Below, piece after piece: positions 51,121 to 64,000 of a stretch of 64,000 bases of DNA (positions within the stretch are counted from its first letter, which is position 1; each line of letters begins with the position of its first letter). Position numbers and translations under genes: made by a program. The notes beneath the pieces are model-generated. The model was not told where the DNA came from and ran no database searches. It saw only the letters and a program-made list of their open reading frames with translations. This stretch comes from Callaeas wilsoni (lineage: Eukaryota; Chordata; Aves; Passeriformes; Callaeidae), in the NCBI GenBank assembly GCA_013398955.1, contig VWPU01004455.1, forward strand, positions 62,001 through 126,000, given 5' to 3'.

Positions 51121-54100
51121 CTGGAAGAAAAAAAAGAGAGACAGATAAACTGAAATAAATTAATATCTCAGATGTGTTTATACATACTAATATGGTGTGG
51201 AGTTTCTTCCAGAAGTCAATCCTAGCACAAGTGCAAGGAAATGGCAGAGGAAACCCTTCCCCCTCAAGTGAAACCCCAGACCCCAAGAAGCAAACCAAAG
51301 GCTCATTTACCTCAGTGAGTTTTATCAGATCCGTAATTATAAGATGACAATATCCAACACTTAATTGTCCCCCTCTCCAGGCCACAGGAGGGTAGCCTAA
51401 GGGGATATCTCCATCAGGCGCTGGCGGTACCACTGCTGGAGCGTCTCGCCATCCCAGCCCCAGACACCCATTACCAGAGCCCCGTGAAGCCCACCAGCAG
51501 CAAGCCCGACAATTGAAGAGCAGGTGCTCCAGTTCATCTCCTCAGGGCTGCTTGGAAACGTGGGGAAAAGCAGCTGCTTTGCCACAGACCCCTAATGGCC
51601 ATTTGCTCCAGGCTCTCAGACCATCAAGACGCTTTCGCTTTCAGAAAAGCATCTTGGTTTCCCTAGGTGGTGGAAGGAGGATGAAGACTGAATAAAGGCA
51701 GAGCTTGTCAGGACAAGTCCTGGCATGGAGCCAGACAGAGCAGCTGGAAATCCCAGTGCAGCCGTGCAACTTCTAGGGACAGCAGCCCCACAGTGACTTT
51801 TCACAGCTCAGAGACAAGACAGGATCTGAAACTCCACATTAAAGCTATGCTAATACTGAAATTAACCTTTCTGTCCAAAGAAAAGGGAAATGGATCATTT
51901 CAGGCAACCTGTAACTAGGGCACTGCCTCATTCCCACGAGAAAGATAGGAACAACGAGGTTTCTAGATAGGCTTCCCTAAACTCCAAGCCATTTTCCTCT
52001 GAGGCAGAGGAAACCAGAAGAACCAGACCACATTCCTGGCTTTAGCCAAACATCCTCATTGCCCTCAGACATGTAACGTAATCTTTCTTATGTGTAAAGT
52101 GTGGATAGTTACTATTATACCCTTGAATAAATGTAAGAAGATATGTTTGTCCGTGGTTTGTGAAGTGTTCAAATATTGATGGTGATGGCAGCCATACACA
52201 TTTCATGACAAATAAGTACAGCTAACTTTGGAGAGTCAGGTAGTCCAGAATTGAAACTTTGCAGAATAAATGGCTGTTTGTGTGTAATGTAATAGTAGTA
52301 GCCCTTCTGACACCAGTAACTGAAGTTTCATAGCGAAAAACACAAAGTAAAAGTATGCAATTTATTTTTAAGAGTCAGATGCAACTTCAAAAAAATATCT
52401 TCCCTCAAAAGAGTTCAATTAGGTGCACTGCACTTTTAAGCATTTCCATGACGCACAGCCCTTCCACAAACAAGGCAAGACTCAGTCCTCTGGTCCAACA
52501 CCACAGATGTCCTCGATAAAATATACCATCTCACCAAGACGTATAGCAATTTTGTGGCCAAAAGAAATGTGCCAGCATTCAGGCTCAGGCTTTTTGTTTA
52601 AGTTAAATGTATTTTGAGTTCCCCACTGCGCTGATTTGTTGACGTTGGGACATATATGTCTCATCTTCCACCCTACAGACTGGAGGCACTAAAGAACCAT
52701 AAGCAAGTAGTATGAGCAAGGATTTTTCCCACCAAATAGCTATGAATAATTTGCAGCAAACAACTCAGCAAGGTAGTGTGAATTGCTCTCCAAAAATATT
52801 GACTTTTCGGAAGCAAGTAGAGGAAATGCAGTTACTAATACTAGCAATTCTAGAACCAATCACCAACTAGCAAACAAAAATATCTGCCCAGACAAGCTGC
52901 AAACAAAACAAAATTCAGAAGATACATCTGAGGCAGAGGCAGGCTTTAAAATTCTCCAGATTGATTTTCACAATCCAGAAGGTGTATATGCTGCTTAAAA
53001 CTGAGAAATCATTTTTTGTTTGTAGATAAAAAATCGTTTACTAAAAATAGTCATATTTATATAAGAACAGATTTAAAAATGCAATCATTAATTTTTCTAT
53101 TAATTGATGTCAGAGGAACAGTAGTGTCCTCCAAGTGCAAAAAGAAAAAGGAGGTGTCCTGGTACCTTTCCATTTTCACAGCTTTACTATTGCTAGCCAG
53201 CGATAGCCGGCCCTCACTCAAGCCCCAGGCAGAGAACGTGCAGTACCAGATTCCACGTAGGCAAAGGCTCGTGGCTGGAAGAGCCAAAATCTCATGAAGG
53301 GCTGTTGTGAAATTTCAGGCCAGGACGACAGATGTCAAACCCCTCTGGCACACTGGCACAGAGAGTAAGAGTTTAAAAGCAGGAGAAAAGTCACCCTATC
53401 AGCTCGTCCTTCAGCGGTGCCCAAAACACACCCACTCCTTTCGATAACTTATCTGCAAGTCATCCTTTGTTTGTTTGTTTTTGAGGCTATTATCCAACTC
53501 CTCAGCTGCTCTGAAAATAAAAACATGTATTTCCTTGCAAATCCTGCATCTGGCCCTTTCCGGCCCTCTGTTAAGCGCTCACTGCAGGCCAACAGAAACC
53601 AGAGCTGATCCCCCAAGCCCGCATGGGCAGACTCACTTGGGTGTTGACAGACCAGGCAGCCCCTGACCTTCCCAAAATATCTCCCTCTGCAAAACCCTCC
53701 AAACTTGTAAATAGATAAATAGTGAAATATATCAACAATATATAGCTTTAACACACAGTTCCGGAGAATCTGCCATGACCCCAAACTACTTGCTCAGTAC
53801 TAAGAGCTGATTTGTAGCCTGGTTTCTCCTCTGGCAGCTGTCACAAACCAGAGAGAGGTCACCATGAAGCAGTTACCCGAAATAAATTCGGCAGGACAGT
53901 GGTAGGTGCCACCAGGACATTCCACTTGCAAAGGGAGACAAGAATAAGGAGAGAGAAGAAAAACGGATGCTGGAGTCGAAAGCAGCCTCAGGTAAAGATG
54001 ACATTAATAGGACAAAATACATATTTAATAGCAAGCATATCATCCCCACACGTCTTAACACAGCAGCAGAGCAAACCAGCAAAACTTTGTCATGCTGAAA

Positions 54101-57100
54101 GCACAGAGATTTTGCCAGAGACCTGTGTTCCCCCTTCCCTTCCCCATGGAAAAGCCTCATCTTTGAAGAGCTAGAAATAAAGCAGGAACCATTATAAAAC
54201 ATCAGTGCTGCCCCTCCCCTTACATGCACCTGGGCTCAGCAGAGCAGAACAGAGCTGACGTGTGCCCACGTGGCACTGCTGTGCCCAGAGCCATGGCAGG
54301 TCCTGCTCCAAGTGCCTGCAGTTTCATCCTGCAAAGATGACACTCACATTTGCTCCACAGAAAAAGGAGTGACAGGTTTCCATGGCCCTGCAGAACAAAA
54401 CACCTGGGCGGGCAGAACTGATGACAGTTCAAGTGGCACTCCAAGTAAATCTGCACTAGGAGATTGTTTTGGCTGAAGACTGGACAGTAATCCTCTATCA
54501 CCTCTTGCAAAGGGTAGATTAATCTGTTACAAAGAGGGAGACCATTAAATCCCATAACTGCTCTGGCTGAATCCCTTGGTATCCCACTAGGGAGTTGACA
54601 GTGCCAAGCCTGAAGAAAGGATGCTTCTAAACTTTCCCTGGGATTTCTCTATGTGCCCCTGGGTTTTGTATGTCTTCCTGCCCTCCATCCATCCTCCCAA
54701 TAGGAGAAAGAGATCAGATAAATTGACTTGCTAAACAAAAAGAACTGTATTGTCATTTCGAAACAAAAATAACTACATATAAAATATGTTAGTGGAAAAG
54801 GAACATTAAAGAACAAAAGCTTCTTTTTCATAGCAGTACAGCAATGCAGAGAATTTGCCACCTGTGCAGATGTGCAATATATTGCAAGTGTTTTTTTTCA
54901 TGTTGTGACAGCATATTTTGGTCAAAGCTGAAGGAGTCACACCTTCAGGAGCCTAATGTTTAACTGGTATCAGTGACTCACCACCCCATGCTGTGACTCA
55001 CTATAATTCATGGCAAGATGGAGGACTATTTAAAACGTGGGATGCTTGGGAAGACACCTGGCAAAAGGTAACACACCCAAATAGTAACCATCACGTAACT
55101 TCTTTACAAGGGGTGAAAATCCGGACAGGGCTCACGTGGTGCATCAGTATTTGCACTGCTATAAGTTATAAAAGTAAAGTCTGCTGCATGTTTGGAACTA
55201 CAAACACAAGCTGTCTGAATTAAGGGCTCTCATCTCAAAAGCCCTTGCACTCCAGAGGCCATAGTGCTGTCTGTGGTTCCTAAGCACACCGAATACCCAC
55301 TGCTAAAAGGTAAGATGCCTATTGAGGATTTGGCTGATTCTACCTTCACCACCATATCATGAGATATGCAAGGCAGACCCTTCTGTCCTAAAAAAGCAGC
55401 AATGAGAAAGCAGGAGAGATTCTCTGGTACAATGCTAACCTAGAGTCTGGCACAAAAAGCCCACGAGAGGGGAACTGGATACATACCCCCTCTTCCCACA
55501 CTGTGGGTTCACAACCTGCTTCCAATGGTTGATGCTCAGATTACTGCTGAAAGAAAGTACCCCCTTCCCCAACCAGTCTGCATTGTAGCTCTGCTGTGAC
55601 TGCTCTCTGCAGTGGTTTCAGCAATACGAGACCAGAGGATCACCAGGGCTGCTGCCTTGGAAGGCCCTAAGCCAGGTGTGAAGCTGCAGCCTTGGTCCTT
55701 GCCCAGCCAGGCAGAACCTGGCTCCTGTGTCAGCCTTTGCACACTCCACCTTGATGCCTCACATGCCACCTATGACCTCCCAATCCCTTGAGTGAAGGTC
55801 TCACTTGGGGAGCCCTGTCCTCTATGTATCATGTATGCCACGGCTTGCCACAGCAGCACCAAACCCTACCTGGGGAAAAGCCACCAGCTTGCCTGCTCAT
55901 TAGGTAACGATTTTAGGACCAATAAATGAAAATAAGAATCTATTCTTCATCACTGAGGTATGTTGGGTCTCATCTTTCTTTGTTCTTCTCCTTCCTGCTT
56001 CATGTTTTTATAACCAAACCCTGTCAATTTAGCCTGCACAGAACTAGAATCCATCTTTTGTATAAATATCTTATCCAGTGAGACTTTAAATTTATGATAC
56101 CTTCATATTCTCTTAGAGTTTTTTTTTAAAGCCTCCAACAACCTGAACCAAAGTTATTTTGAAAAATAATAAAATAAAATAAATACAGTAATGTTTCTTA
56201 TACAATAGACATAAAAAAAGGCAGAATGGTCTCCAGGTACTTATTCCTGGAGGAAAAGCTCCATGTCAGCAGACCAAGCACTATTAAAAAAACCCCCAAA
56301 AAATAAGAAAGCAAAGTAGTCAGCAGTTCTAATACAATATACCTACCAGTAATTCCTTCTCACAGAACTGAATAATCTGAGTAGTGCTCATAATTACAGC
56401 CACAGGACACCACTGTACCAAGATTTCCCTCTAGACTGCTAAAGGACATAATTTCTCTCCTCTCTTTCTCAGCCCCCAGCAAAAGATGACACTCTGGCTG
56501 CATTTAATCTTGAAGAAAGTGCATGAGATCCAGAAAGTGGTGCGATGCTCAACTCTACGGAAAATAACCATGCAGTAAAACTACACAAGGGAGGTTGCAG
56601 AAGAGGCCTCCCAGAGGGACGCTCCAGCCCAACTGCAACACCTAAAGCTGGGAGTGTTTTACTGCCACGGGCATCTCTGTGTCTCCTCCTCAGCCATGGC
56701 AACATGAGAGCTTTGAAACTATTTAACCTTCAGGGTTCAGAGGAAGGATGCCTCTCCTTTGAGATCACAGCTGGGCGAAGCACTCCTGATCTGTATTTTA
56801 AGTGTCAATAAAGTGTTCTTGAGAACACATGGTATTTTTGTGGCCATCAGTACAATCAGCCTGGTGGAAATATCAAGGTCATGTTTGAAAATAAGAACAT
56901 TAAGCAGAGTAAAAAACTAATAGAAATAATCCTGGAAGACTAGAGAAAAAGGTAGAAAAATTAATAATTTTCTCTTTTTTTTTAACCAGCCACATTCAAA
57001 ACCAAACCTCTCCAAACGACAACTTTCCTTATGTTTTTAATAAGACACAAATGGACTGGAAACCAGAAGAGTCATTAAAACACAACACACAAGAAAAACA

Positions 57101-57300
57101 ACAAACCAGCTATTGAGAGGTTTTGTTGCTTGTTTTCTTTGAACAGCCACTCAAATAAGCCTACACCACACCTACGCTGGAATGCCTCAACCCAACACGC
57201 AGTCAACACCTGACTTTCAAGCTACTTCCTCTCTGTATGATGCTAGATCTCTAAAAGCCAGATATATCTAACATTGTTCAGCTTTATCATAAGTGGATGC
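51121..57300 (-). other. SLC22A23: SLC22A23 intron 1, 3' portion (proximal)
   Basis: Non-coding sequence upstream of exon 2 in transcription order. It begins next to the exon with a long pyrimidine tract and CAG acceptor on the minus strand. The open frames here are short, look unlike known families and have no paired splice signals. The only simple-sequence feature I note is an AAAAT-type run at about 56162-56185. I see no gene, RNA gene or recognisable mobile element. Confidence 0.8.
56162..56185. repeat. AAAAT-type simple repeat
   Basis: A short A/T microsatellite made of AAAAT-like units inside intron 1. Nothing suggests a function. Confidence 0.8.
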
Positions 57301-57325
57301 TTTTGCTGAAATCTTTGACCAGTGC

Positions 57326-57337
57326 CTAAGCGCTTAG
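57326..57337. repeat. 12-base perfect palindrome
   Basis: CTAAGCGCTTAG equals its own reverse complement and holds a CpG in the centre. It could be a dimeric protein site or chance. Confidence 0.7.
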
Positions 57338-57844
57338 AACCTCAATACTTCAAAACGAAATTTTTACTGAGCAAGTACACACTGGTATTTTGAGAGGTTT
57401 ATAATCATCCAGATTTGCAAGGACTTTTACTGAGGTGTCAAGAGAAATATTTTTGGTACCACAGAATGACCTTTAGCTCAACATCTGCCTTCTTCCCACT
57501 CCTAAAAAACCTGGGGTTTCTATTCCCATACACTGGAGCTTGCTAATTCAACAGATGCAAGGGCTTGTTTGGTTCAGCTTCTTAACCAATTTGTTTTTCT
57601 TACAGTGGGAACAACATTGTCTGTACTTTTCATTCTCAGAAACCAGTAATTCATTTCTGACCACAGCAGACACCTGGCAAGGAAAGCTGCAGCCCAGAAA
57701 AATGGCTTGTGAACAGTGAACACAAGGTCGTGTACGCAGAAATTGTCGGGTTGCTTTAACTATGGACATGACTGAGCACCTGGACAACACGCCATTTCAA
57801 AAGTAAAGCAAAGAAACCACCTTTGATACTACCACAAAGGTTTT

Positions 57845-57886
57845 GGGGACATGGGGAGGGAGAGGAATGGGGAGAAAAAGAGGGGG
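57845..57886 (+). other. G-run cluster, possible G-quadruplex
   Basis: The plus strand carries runs of 4, 4, 3, 4 and 5 G at about 57845, 57853, 57858, 57869 and 57882, separated by loops of about 4, 1, 8 and 9 bases. That fits a G-quadruplex pattern. The gene is read from the other strand, so the structure would form in the template strand and not in the transcript. Confidence 0.5.
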
Positions 57887-58713
57887 TGGCACATGAGCCA
57901 GGGGACATGGGCTTAGCTGTCTTCCAAGAAAGATATAATTAGATTGTGCAGCATAATATGAACCTATGAAAACAGTTTCCATCCCCACAAAATAGTACAG
58001 GACTGCATAACCATGGACTTCACAAGTTTCCTTAATGGTTTCAGAAGTTTAACACAGTTTAAGCTGCTGAAATACATCTTCAAAACCACAATTTTCTGAT
58101 ATGCATGTCTTAGCTGTGTAATTTCTGCATTAATTTTTAAGTGCATATTTTTTTAGTCTAGTATTTCAGCCTTAAAAATAAAGCACAAAGGCTCAGTGCC
58201 ACACATTACTGTGTGAACACTGATACAGAACACAGCACTTCCTCCTGGTGTGAAAACTTTGACTCCATCATCATAACGGGAAACCTAAGGTACAGGTTTC
58301 CTCCAGCTGCTTGAAACAGGAGAGGCAGGGACACTGTGCCTCTTCTATCAATTACTGCGGAGTAAGCAGGCTGTGCCCACTATGCCCCATGGGGAGACGC
58401 TGTCCTGCTCACAAGCAGTATGTGCATGGCTCCATTCCCCCCATGGCAGCTGAAAGGCCTTTCTAAAGCCTTTCAGTCATGGCTCACCTTTAGGGGACAT
58501 ATCCTCAGCATGAAGAGAAGGCTCAAGCAACATTGCAGTCACAAAACAAGCTCAGAATTTCAAATATGCAAAAGGACACACATCGACTCCACTTCCATGC
58601 CAGTAAACTAACTTGGAAAATATTTTAAATTTAGTGTTCTGCACTAAATTGGTCCTTAGTCTATGCCATAAGCAAAAAAGACCCTCAAAGCTCTCCATCA
58701 GTCACATTAACAA

Positions 58714-58755
58714 AATCCCAAGATAATACCACCAGAATCCCAAGACAATACCACG
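58714..58755. repeat. Two-copy 22-base tandem duplication
   Basis: The unit AATCCCAAGAYAATACCAC occurs at 58714 and again at 58736. Over the aligned core the copies differ by one C/T change. It is a small local duplication with no sign of a mobile origin. Confidence 0.8.
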
Positions 58756-58897
58756 TCAAAAATTTCTTCTACCCTTCAACTTCACACTTTAATCAGGAGC
58801 AATTAGCTCTTCTATTCCCAAACTTGCTCTCATCACAGATCTGGGAAGAAGGAAGTTTGCTAAGTAAATAATAATCGCTAATACGCTAACAATTAAA

Positions 58898-58917
58898 ATA
58901 TGATTTGTTAATCATAT
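58898..58917. repeat. AT-rich inverted repeat (8-base stem, 4-base loop)
   Basis: ATATGATT and AATCATAT flank a TGTT loop. The stem is perfect but short and AT-rich, in a local stretch with several TAAT-type homeobox cores. It is probably a regulatory or chance feature, not an RNA gene. Confidence 0.6.
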
Positions 58918-61900
58918 GACAATCTTTTGAATACTCAGCATGATTAAACTAATTTTAGTAGCATCCATGTACCACCCACTTCTCCATCACTACTTCTTTT
59001 ATTTTCAGTAGGAGTTCCCTTAATTCTGAGACATTTAGATCTTTTCCAGCCTTCGCCCTCCACAAATTAGTCAACTAACTTGTTTCTCAGCTGATGGGAT
59101 CTGCTTAGTTTTTCCCAACTCCATAATGTCATCTAACATCAAAGAGTTGGGAGATACAAAATCTTGCTTGCAGCTTTCCTGCACAGTATTCACAGTACTA
59201 TATTAATAATTTTCCACAGAGCAGCATCAGGGTATTTCAGTATCTATTTTACATCTCTGTGCTGCAACTAAGTAACTTTTCTACATATATTCTGACATGA
59301 TTAGAAGACTTTGCCACAAAACTGCCTTTCATTTTAAATCTAGTCTTTGCTGTAAGACCTTGTAGCTGTTTGCCTGCCTTTGGCTGCATGAAAAGACCAG
59401 GAGCAACCACACCCGTCCCTAGAACCGAGACACACACATTGAAAAGTGGCATTTGAGCACCCTTCCTCAGTTTTCAGCTGACAACCACCTTTATTTTGGA
59501 CGAGGTACATGCTGTTGGGACTGACTTCAAAACCGAACAAAAAAAGTTAAACTAGCTATCAAATTTGTATTTAGAATTGGTCTAAGCACTGTAAATAGAA
59601 GCCCCACATAAAAAGCCCTGCAACATTGTAGTTAAATATTAACATTCACTATCATCTCAATATCAAAAATGAGTTAATGCTTTGTGGACTGGTATTTTTC
59701 AGGCTGCCAAAACACGCATGCACAAAATATGTTGCAGGCTTAAGAGGGCTGACATGGCAAAAACTAGTTTACTATGTTGCTGGGCTTTTTTAAATCCAGG
59801 GGGCAAAAAAAAAAGAAGAAAGAAAATGTCAAACGTGGCATAAAACTCTGAAATGGAGAAGGGTGAAGCAGTAGACAAGAGGAGAAAGTCACTCCTCATG
59901 AGAAATACTTGCCTCCTTAACTCTCACATGCAGTTATTGCAGCCGTGACCTCGCCCTCTCATCATTAGCAACCTTCTATTGCAACTCAGGCAAGAAGAAA
60001 AGGAGAGGGGGAAAAAACCCCCAGCGTCTGGTATTAATTCAGATCTAAATAAATATTAAAGGTAGGGAAGAAGGGAGAAAAATATTCCACTTGTTTTGCA
60101 AATCAGAAGGTGAAACTGGTCTGTCAAGCTTGTATTGTTCAAGCAGACAACGTTTTACACAGCCCTGGAAGACACAGCAGGGAAAAGGTCTTTACAGATC
60201 CTATCCTTAGTAATATTTGTAGGGTGGACATTGCAACACGGTCTGTGTGCTCATGGACTTTGGCCTGAAGGCCAGGAGGAAAGCAGGCAGCTCCAGAGTT
60301 CTGCAGAGTAGCAGAGACACAGTACTTGGGCCAAAATGAATTCCTCCACCACTGTCTGGAGGCAAAGAACCTTTTTTAGGGAACCAGACCACCCTGCTCT
60401 GAAAACAATGCACAAGGGTAACTATAAATCACTTGCTGCTGGAGAAGGCGAACATACCGCTTCCCTGCATCTCACAAGCAGCATTCCTGATTCTCATAGC
60501 TTTGCTCCTGGGGGATCTAGATAGGCATCTCAAAAATGAGTATCAGGATACATCCACTTACCTAATCTTTTGTTCTTGTGTTTCAGTACAACAACTGGCA
60601 ATTGGGGCTCTCCCAGATTATAAAAAAAAAAAAAAGAAAAATGCTAACAAAGCCTTGTACTACACACTGAACTTTCCTACCCAGCCCATCATGCCTAGAG
60701 CACGTTTACCCTCTCCTCATCAGCTCACAGGACAGGCAGGAGGTTCCACTCCAACCATGCCAGTCACACCAAGCACAGCACTGTTCTTTCTTTGTGGGAA
60801 TAGCTACAAACCTGCTGTGTGTTCCCAGTAGGTATGACATGGCCTGGATAAGCAGGAACAACTCAAAACACACATTAATCCCTGTTGCCTGCCAGTTTTT
60901 ACAGGCTGGTGTGGGGGCACTAACACTGGGTGTGGACCAGTGCAGCTCCAGTAGTCCTTGGCAGTTATCAGACACTGAAACGGGGTTTGCCTGGAAACCT
61001 CTGTAACACACCCCGATGACATGGATTGAAAGGGTGTTGAAACTCCTTTCTCCCTCCTTCAGGTTCCTTCCTGCCCCTTTGACTTTAAAAGGGAATTCAG
61101 AATGCACACACAGTCATCTGCTGTCAAAAGTCAGCTGGTAAAAAATATAAAAATAAAATACATCGTGAGAGCTAAGCACACATTTCAGTTGAGGTGATCA
61201 GCACCTGAGAGAAGCTGTTTTGATGGAATTCGGTGCAAGAACTGAACAGTCAGCACCGCTGCAAAGCTGCAGCGTATTCCTGCAACAGGCTACTCTGATC
61301 TTCTACACATTTTCTGCAGCAAACCCCAGTCCTTTGTTGTGCAGCAAGATCTCAGGCAAATTAATTCCACGGTTACTTGCAGGTAAGCCAGCATCAGCCT
61401 GGCTATGCTGAAGGAGAGCAGGAAGAGGAAGGAATATGAAAGCGAGGGAGTGAGAGTAACTGTCCTGAGCTGGGATGCCAGGTGGGCAGGAAGAAATAGA
61501 CTGACAAAAAGATGAGGTACACAAAAAATGTGGTACACAAAAGCACTGTATCTTTTTCAGCATTTTCTAAATTATGCAGCTCTCTAGAACTAATTTGGAA
61601 AGATTTAATTTAAGACTTTTCACCATTAGTACAGCCAAAGTTCTGAAGTTCAAGAAAGTCATAAATCTTGTGCTATTCCAGGTGTTGTTTCATCAAGAAA
61701 TGAACCCCTGAAGTTTGGTTGTCCTGTAAGCCTCATCTCAACGTTACCATCAGAACTGGCTCCAAATTACATGCCTCCCTGAGCACCAGTTCCTTTCTTT
61801 GACAAATGCTTTTAAAAAACACGAGGTCACCTTTTATAACTGCAGTCTTGCAGCCAGGGTAAAAAGAGGTAAAACTATTAGTGCACTTCAGAAATTTGGG

Positions 61901-64000
61901 GTTAGACTGCCTGCACAGCTGGTAAACATTCGCCACAGCCAGCAACTTCTGTCACAACATGGGCAGGGTCAGTATATTTAAATTACGTGACAGAGATACA
62001 GGATGTATTAGGGAGTGGAAACAAAAACAAACAGAACCCCAAGCATTTCAAACATCACGACCATCCAAGAGGTTCAAAAACAAAATAAAAAGGCAGTTGT
62101 TTGACATATACACAAAAAATTACTGATATGAAAGGCTCAACAGCAAGCCTTGGAAAGCTGAGCATGTCTTTAAGAGATTGCAATATGGAATTACCTTCCT
62201 GAAGGATCATTGTTAGTTCTAGCAATGCTACGAACTATTTATGGTAAGCTGAACTCAGATTCCTGTAACTGAGACTCTTTATCTTAAGGGTGACAATAAA
62301 CATGAACTCCATGTACATTTCCTGTAGTGAAAAAGAATCCATGCTAGACAAACACCCAAAACTACCTGAGTTCCGATGTCAGTATCGGTCTTAATCCAGT
62401 CTTTTTTCTAGATCAACTCCTTCAAAAGACTTTGGCCAGTACATAACACCCCCAAATAAGTAAAACCAGTATCTAAGCTCACTAAACACAAGCCTTGTGA
62501 TATCCTACTTGGTTATTTCAAACATCAGATTATTTACTGTTTGCAGGCAGAGGACAGTTCCTCACATGGGGAGTTGCAGGTGCTGTTACTGAAACTGCCA
62601 TCCCCTTCCTTGATGCCACTCAGCCAGAAAGGCACCCTGTTCTTTCAGGGTGCTGCTCACTAGCGCCCTGATAATCGGGAGACTCCATCACCACACTCAG
62701 TGTGTGCCAGCAGGCCCCAGGGCAGCTGCAGCAGGACCAGCCAACAGCTCCCCTTTGCTTCCTCCTTAACAAAAAGGTTTTTCAAGTCTGTGAAGGCTCC
62801 GAGCAGTAACCACTGACTCTTTATCAGCTAACTTGCAGAGGGAAGAAGGAAAAAAAATTTGGGATCTCCCGCATAGCTGAGGAAGCTATGAAATAAAATA
62901 GTAGTAGACATTTGCTCTGGTCTGGCAGTATTTCTGGATACTGCTGACCACAGGGACTTGTTGACCCCTTCAGCACCCATTAGAAGCTGAGAGTCATTCC
63001 AAAGCCTTAGTTGTAAGAAATTTAGAATAGGCTTTCTGCCCATTGCAAGTATCTCCCTTGCAGGTCCCTACACCCCCTTCAATCTGTTCAGTGAAAGCAA
63101 AGTGATGCAGTAGCTTCAGTATTGCCACTTCTGACACAACTACTGCAGTGGGTACAATAACTCAATGTTTTCATCGATTTGGGACTAGGTAGAAGCCAGC
63201 CAGCCAGGAACTAACACTGACAAGACAAATCCCGTCAGTTGCAGGGAAAAAAAAGAAGCATCAGCATTTCTAAGGTCTCTTTGCAGAGACCAGCCAACTG
63301 GAGAATATGCAGAAACAAATGAGATTACAGGCACAAATGGGAGGAGATAAGGGTGGCACAGTTCAAGGGAGGACCTTGTTAGAGTGATCCCTTCAAAGTA
63401 CTTAATAACTATATTCTGAAAGTCCTTTTAAAATGTACACCTATCCTCTACCCCAAGAAATATCATTCTGCAAGCTGTGCAAAATTCATCATCACTATTA
63501 CCACAAAGAAATTTGTTTGTTTTATCATTTTTGGCTACTTGCAGATATCTGCAATAATCCCACAAGACAACACCACAGACTAAAGCACGTTACTGCACAG
63601 AGCAATTTAACTTCAATCAACCCAGTAGAACACTTAGGAAAAGAAGAAAAAATTTCTTTTAAGAGGAAGTTTTCTACCAGGCTAACAAGCTGAATCAGAT
63701 GAAGGTGTGCCCAGAAAAGCGCCAGAACTGCAATAAAAGCAAGGAGAAGGAAGCCTGGTAGAGCACAGACATCTCCCCTTGCAGGAGCAAAGAGCACCAG
63801 TCACAGTCCAAACCAATCTGAATTCACACCAAGACATCATTGCCCCTGGACTATTTGGTTCTTCTGACTTCAGCTCCACTTTTTTTGGCAGGGACAATCT
63901 GCTAGAGGCTCAGCCAAACTGGCATGAGAATGTTTAAACCAGTGGCAAATAGGTAAAATGATTGCCATGTTACTTTGGAAAGAAGATGACTCAACCCAAA

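Larger units (their letters stand above)
57338..64000 (-). other. SLC22A23: SLC22A23 intron 1, distal portion in the window
   Basis: Intron sequence with no supported gene. I looked for the GC-rich first exon of SLC22A23, which should end just before the WDLVCDSAW codons, and found neither a long GC-rich frame nor a CpG island, so exon 1 lies beyond 64000. Local features are a G-run cluster near 57845-57886, a small tandem duplication at 58714-58755, an AT-rich hairpin at 58898-58917 and an A-rich run near 60620-60640. Short frames here are best read as chance. Confidence 0.8.

Noticed and set aside
60619..60640. A-rich run that might be a retrocopy tail.
   Set aside because: No gene-like body precedes it and no target-site duplication is evident.
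1..64000. tRNA, rRNA, CRISPR or bacterial operon features.
   Set aside because: No tRNA B-box, regularly spaced direct repeats or dense long frames were seen. The window is vertebrate intron in character.

Overview
This window looks like the interior of one large vertebrate gene, most likely from a bird. The only protein-coding sequence I can support is a pair of minus-strand exons, at 51017-51120 and 45617-45771. Spliced in frame, they encode part of an SLC22-family major facilitator (transmembrane segments 2 to 4), which I recognise as SLC22A23. Both exons have consensus splice sites. Their lengths (104 and 155 bases) match the usual second and third coding exons of SLC22 genes. A CR1 LINE remnant at 30545-30645, a bird-type GC-rich interspersed repeat at 1-661 and the low density of other repeats favour a bird, or at least a sauropsid. 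I cannot name the species.

Layout, in the direction of transcription (high to low coordinates): 51121-64000 is the 3' part of intron 1. The large GC-rich first exon, with the start codon and N-terminus, is not present and must lie beyond 64000. Exon 2 is 51017-51120, intron 2 is 45772-51016 (about 5.2 kb), and exon 3 is 45617-45771. Positions 1-45616 are the 5' part of a very long intron 3. I searched by eye for the later SLC22A23 exons (from the one starting near the conserved ELCPPGKR motif to the C-terminus) and did not find them, so they should lie before position 1. Another gene inside the intron cannot be excluded, but I see none.

The rest is ordinary intron: simple repeats, A/C-rich or G/T-rich low-complexity tracts, short palindromes and hairpins, and several stretches whose texture (AT-rich, homeobox, SOX, RUNX and E-box motifs) resembles conserved vertebrate non-coding elements. 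Those stretches are candidates only, since no alignment was available. One 80-base segment (22822-22901, minus strand) has good splice signals on both sides and one open frame, so it could be an unannotated or alternative exon.

I found no convincing new biological system. No bacterial-type features, CRISPR arrays, tRNAs, rRNAs or intact mobile elements were seen.
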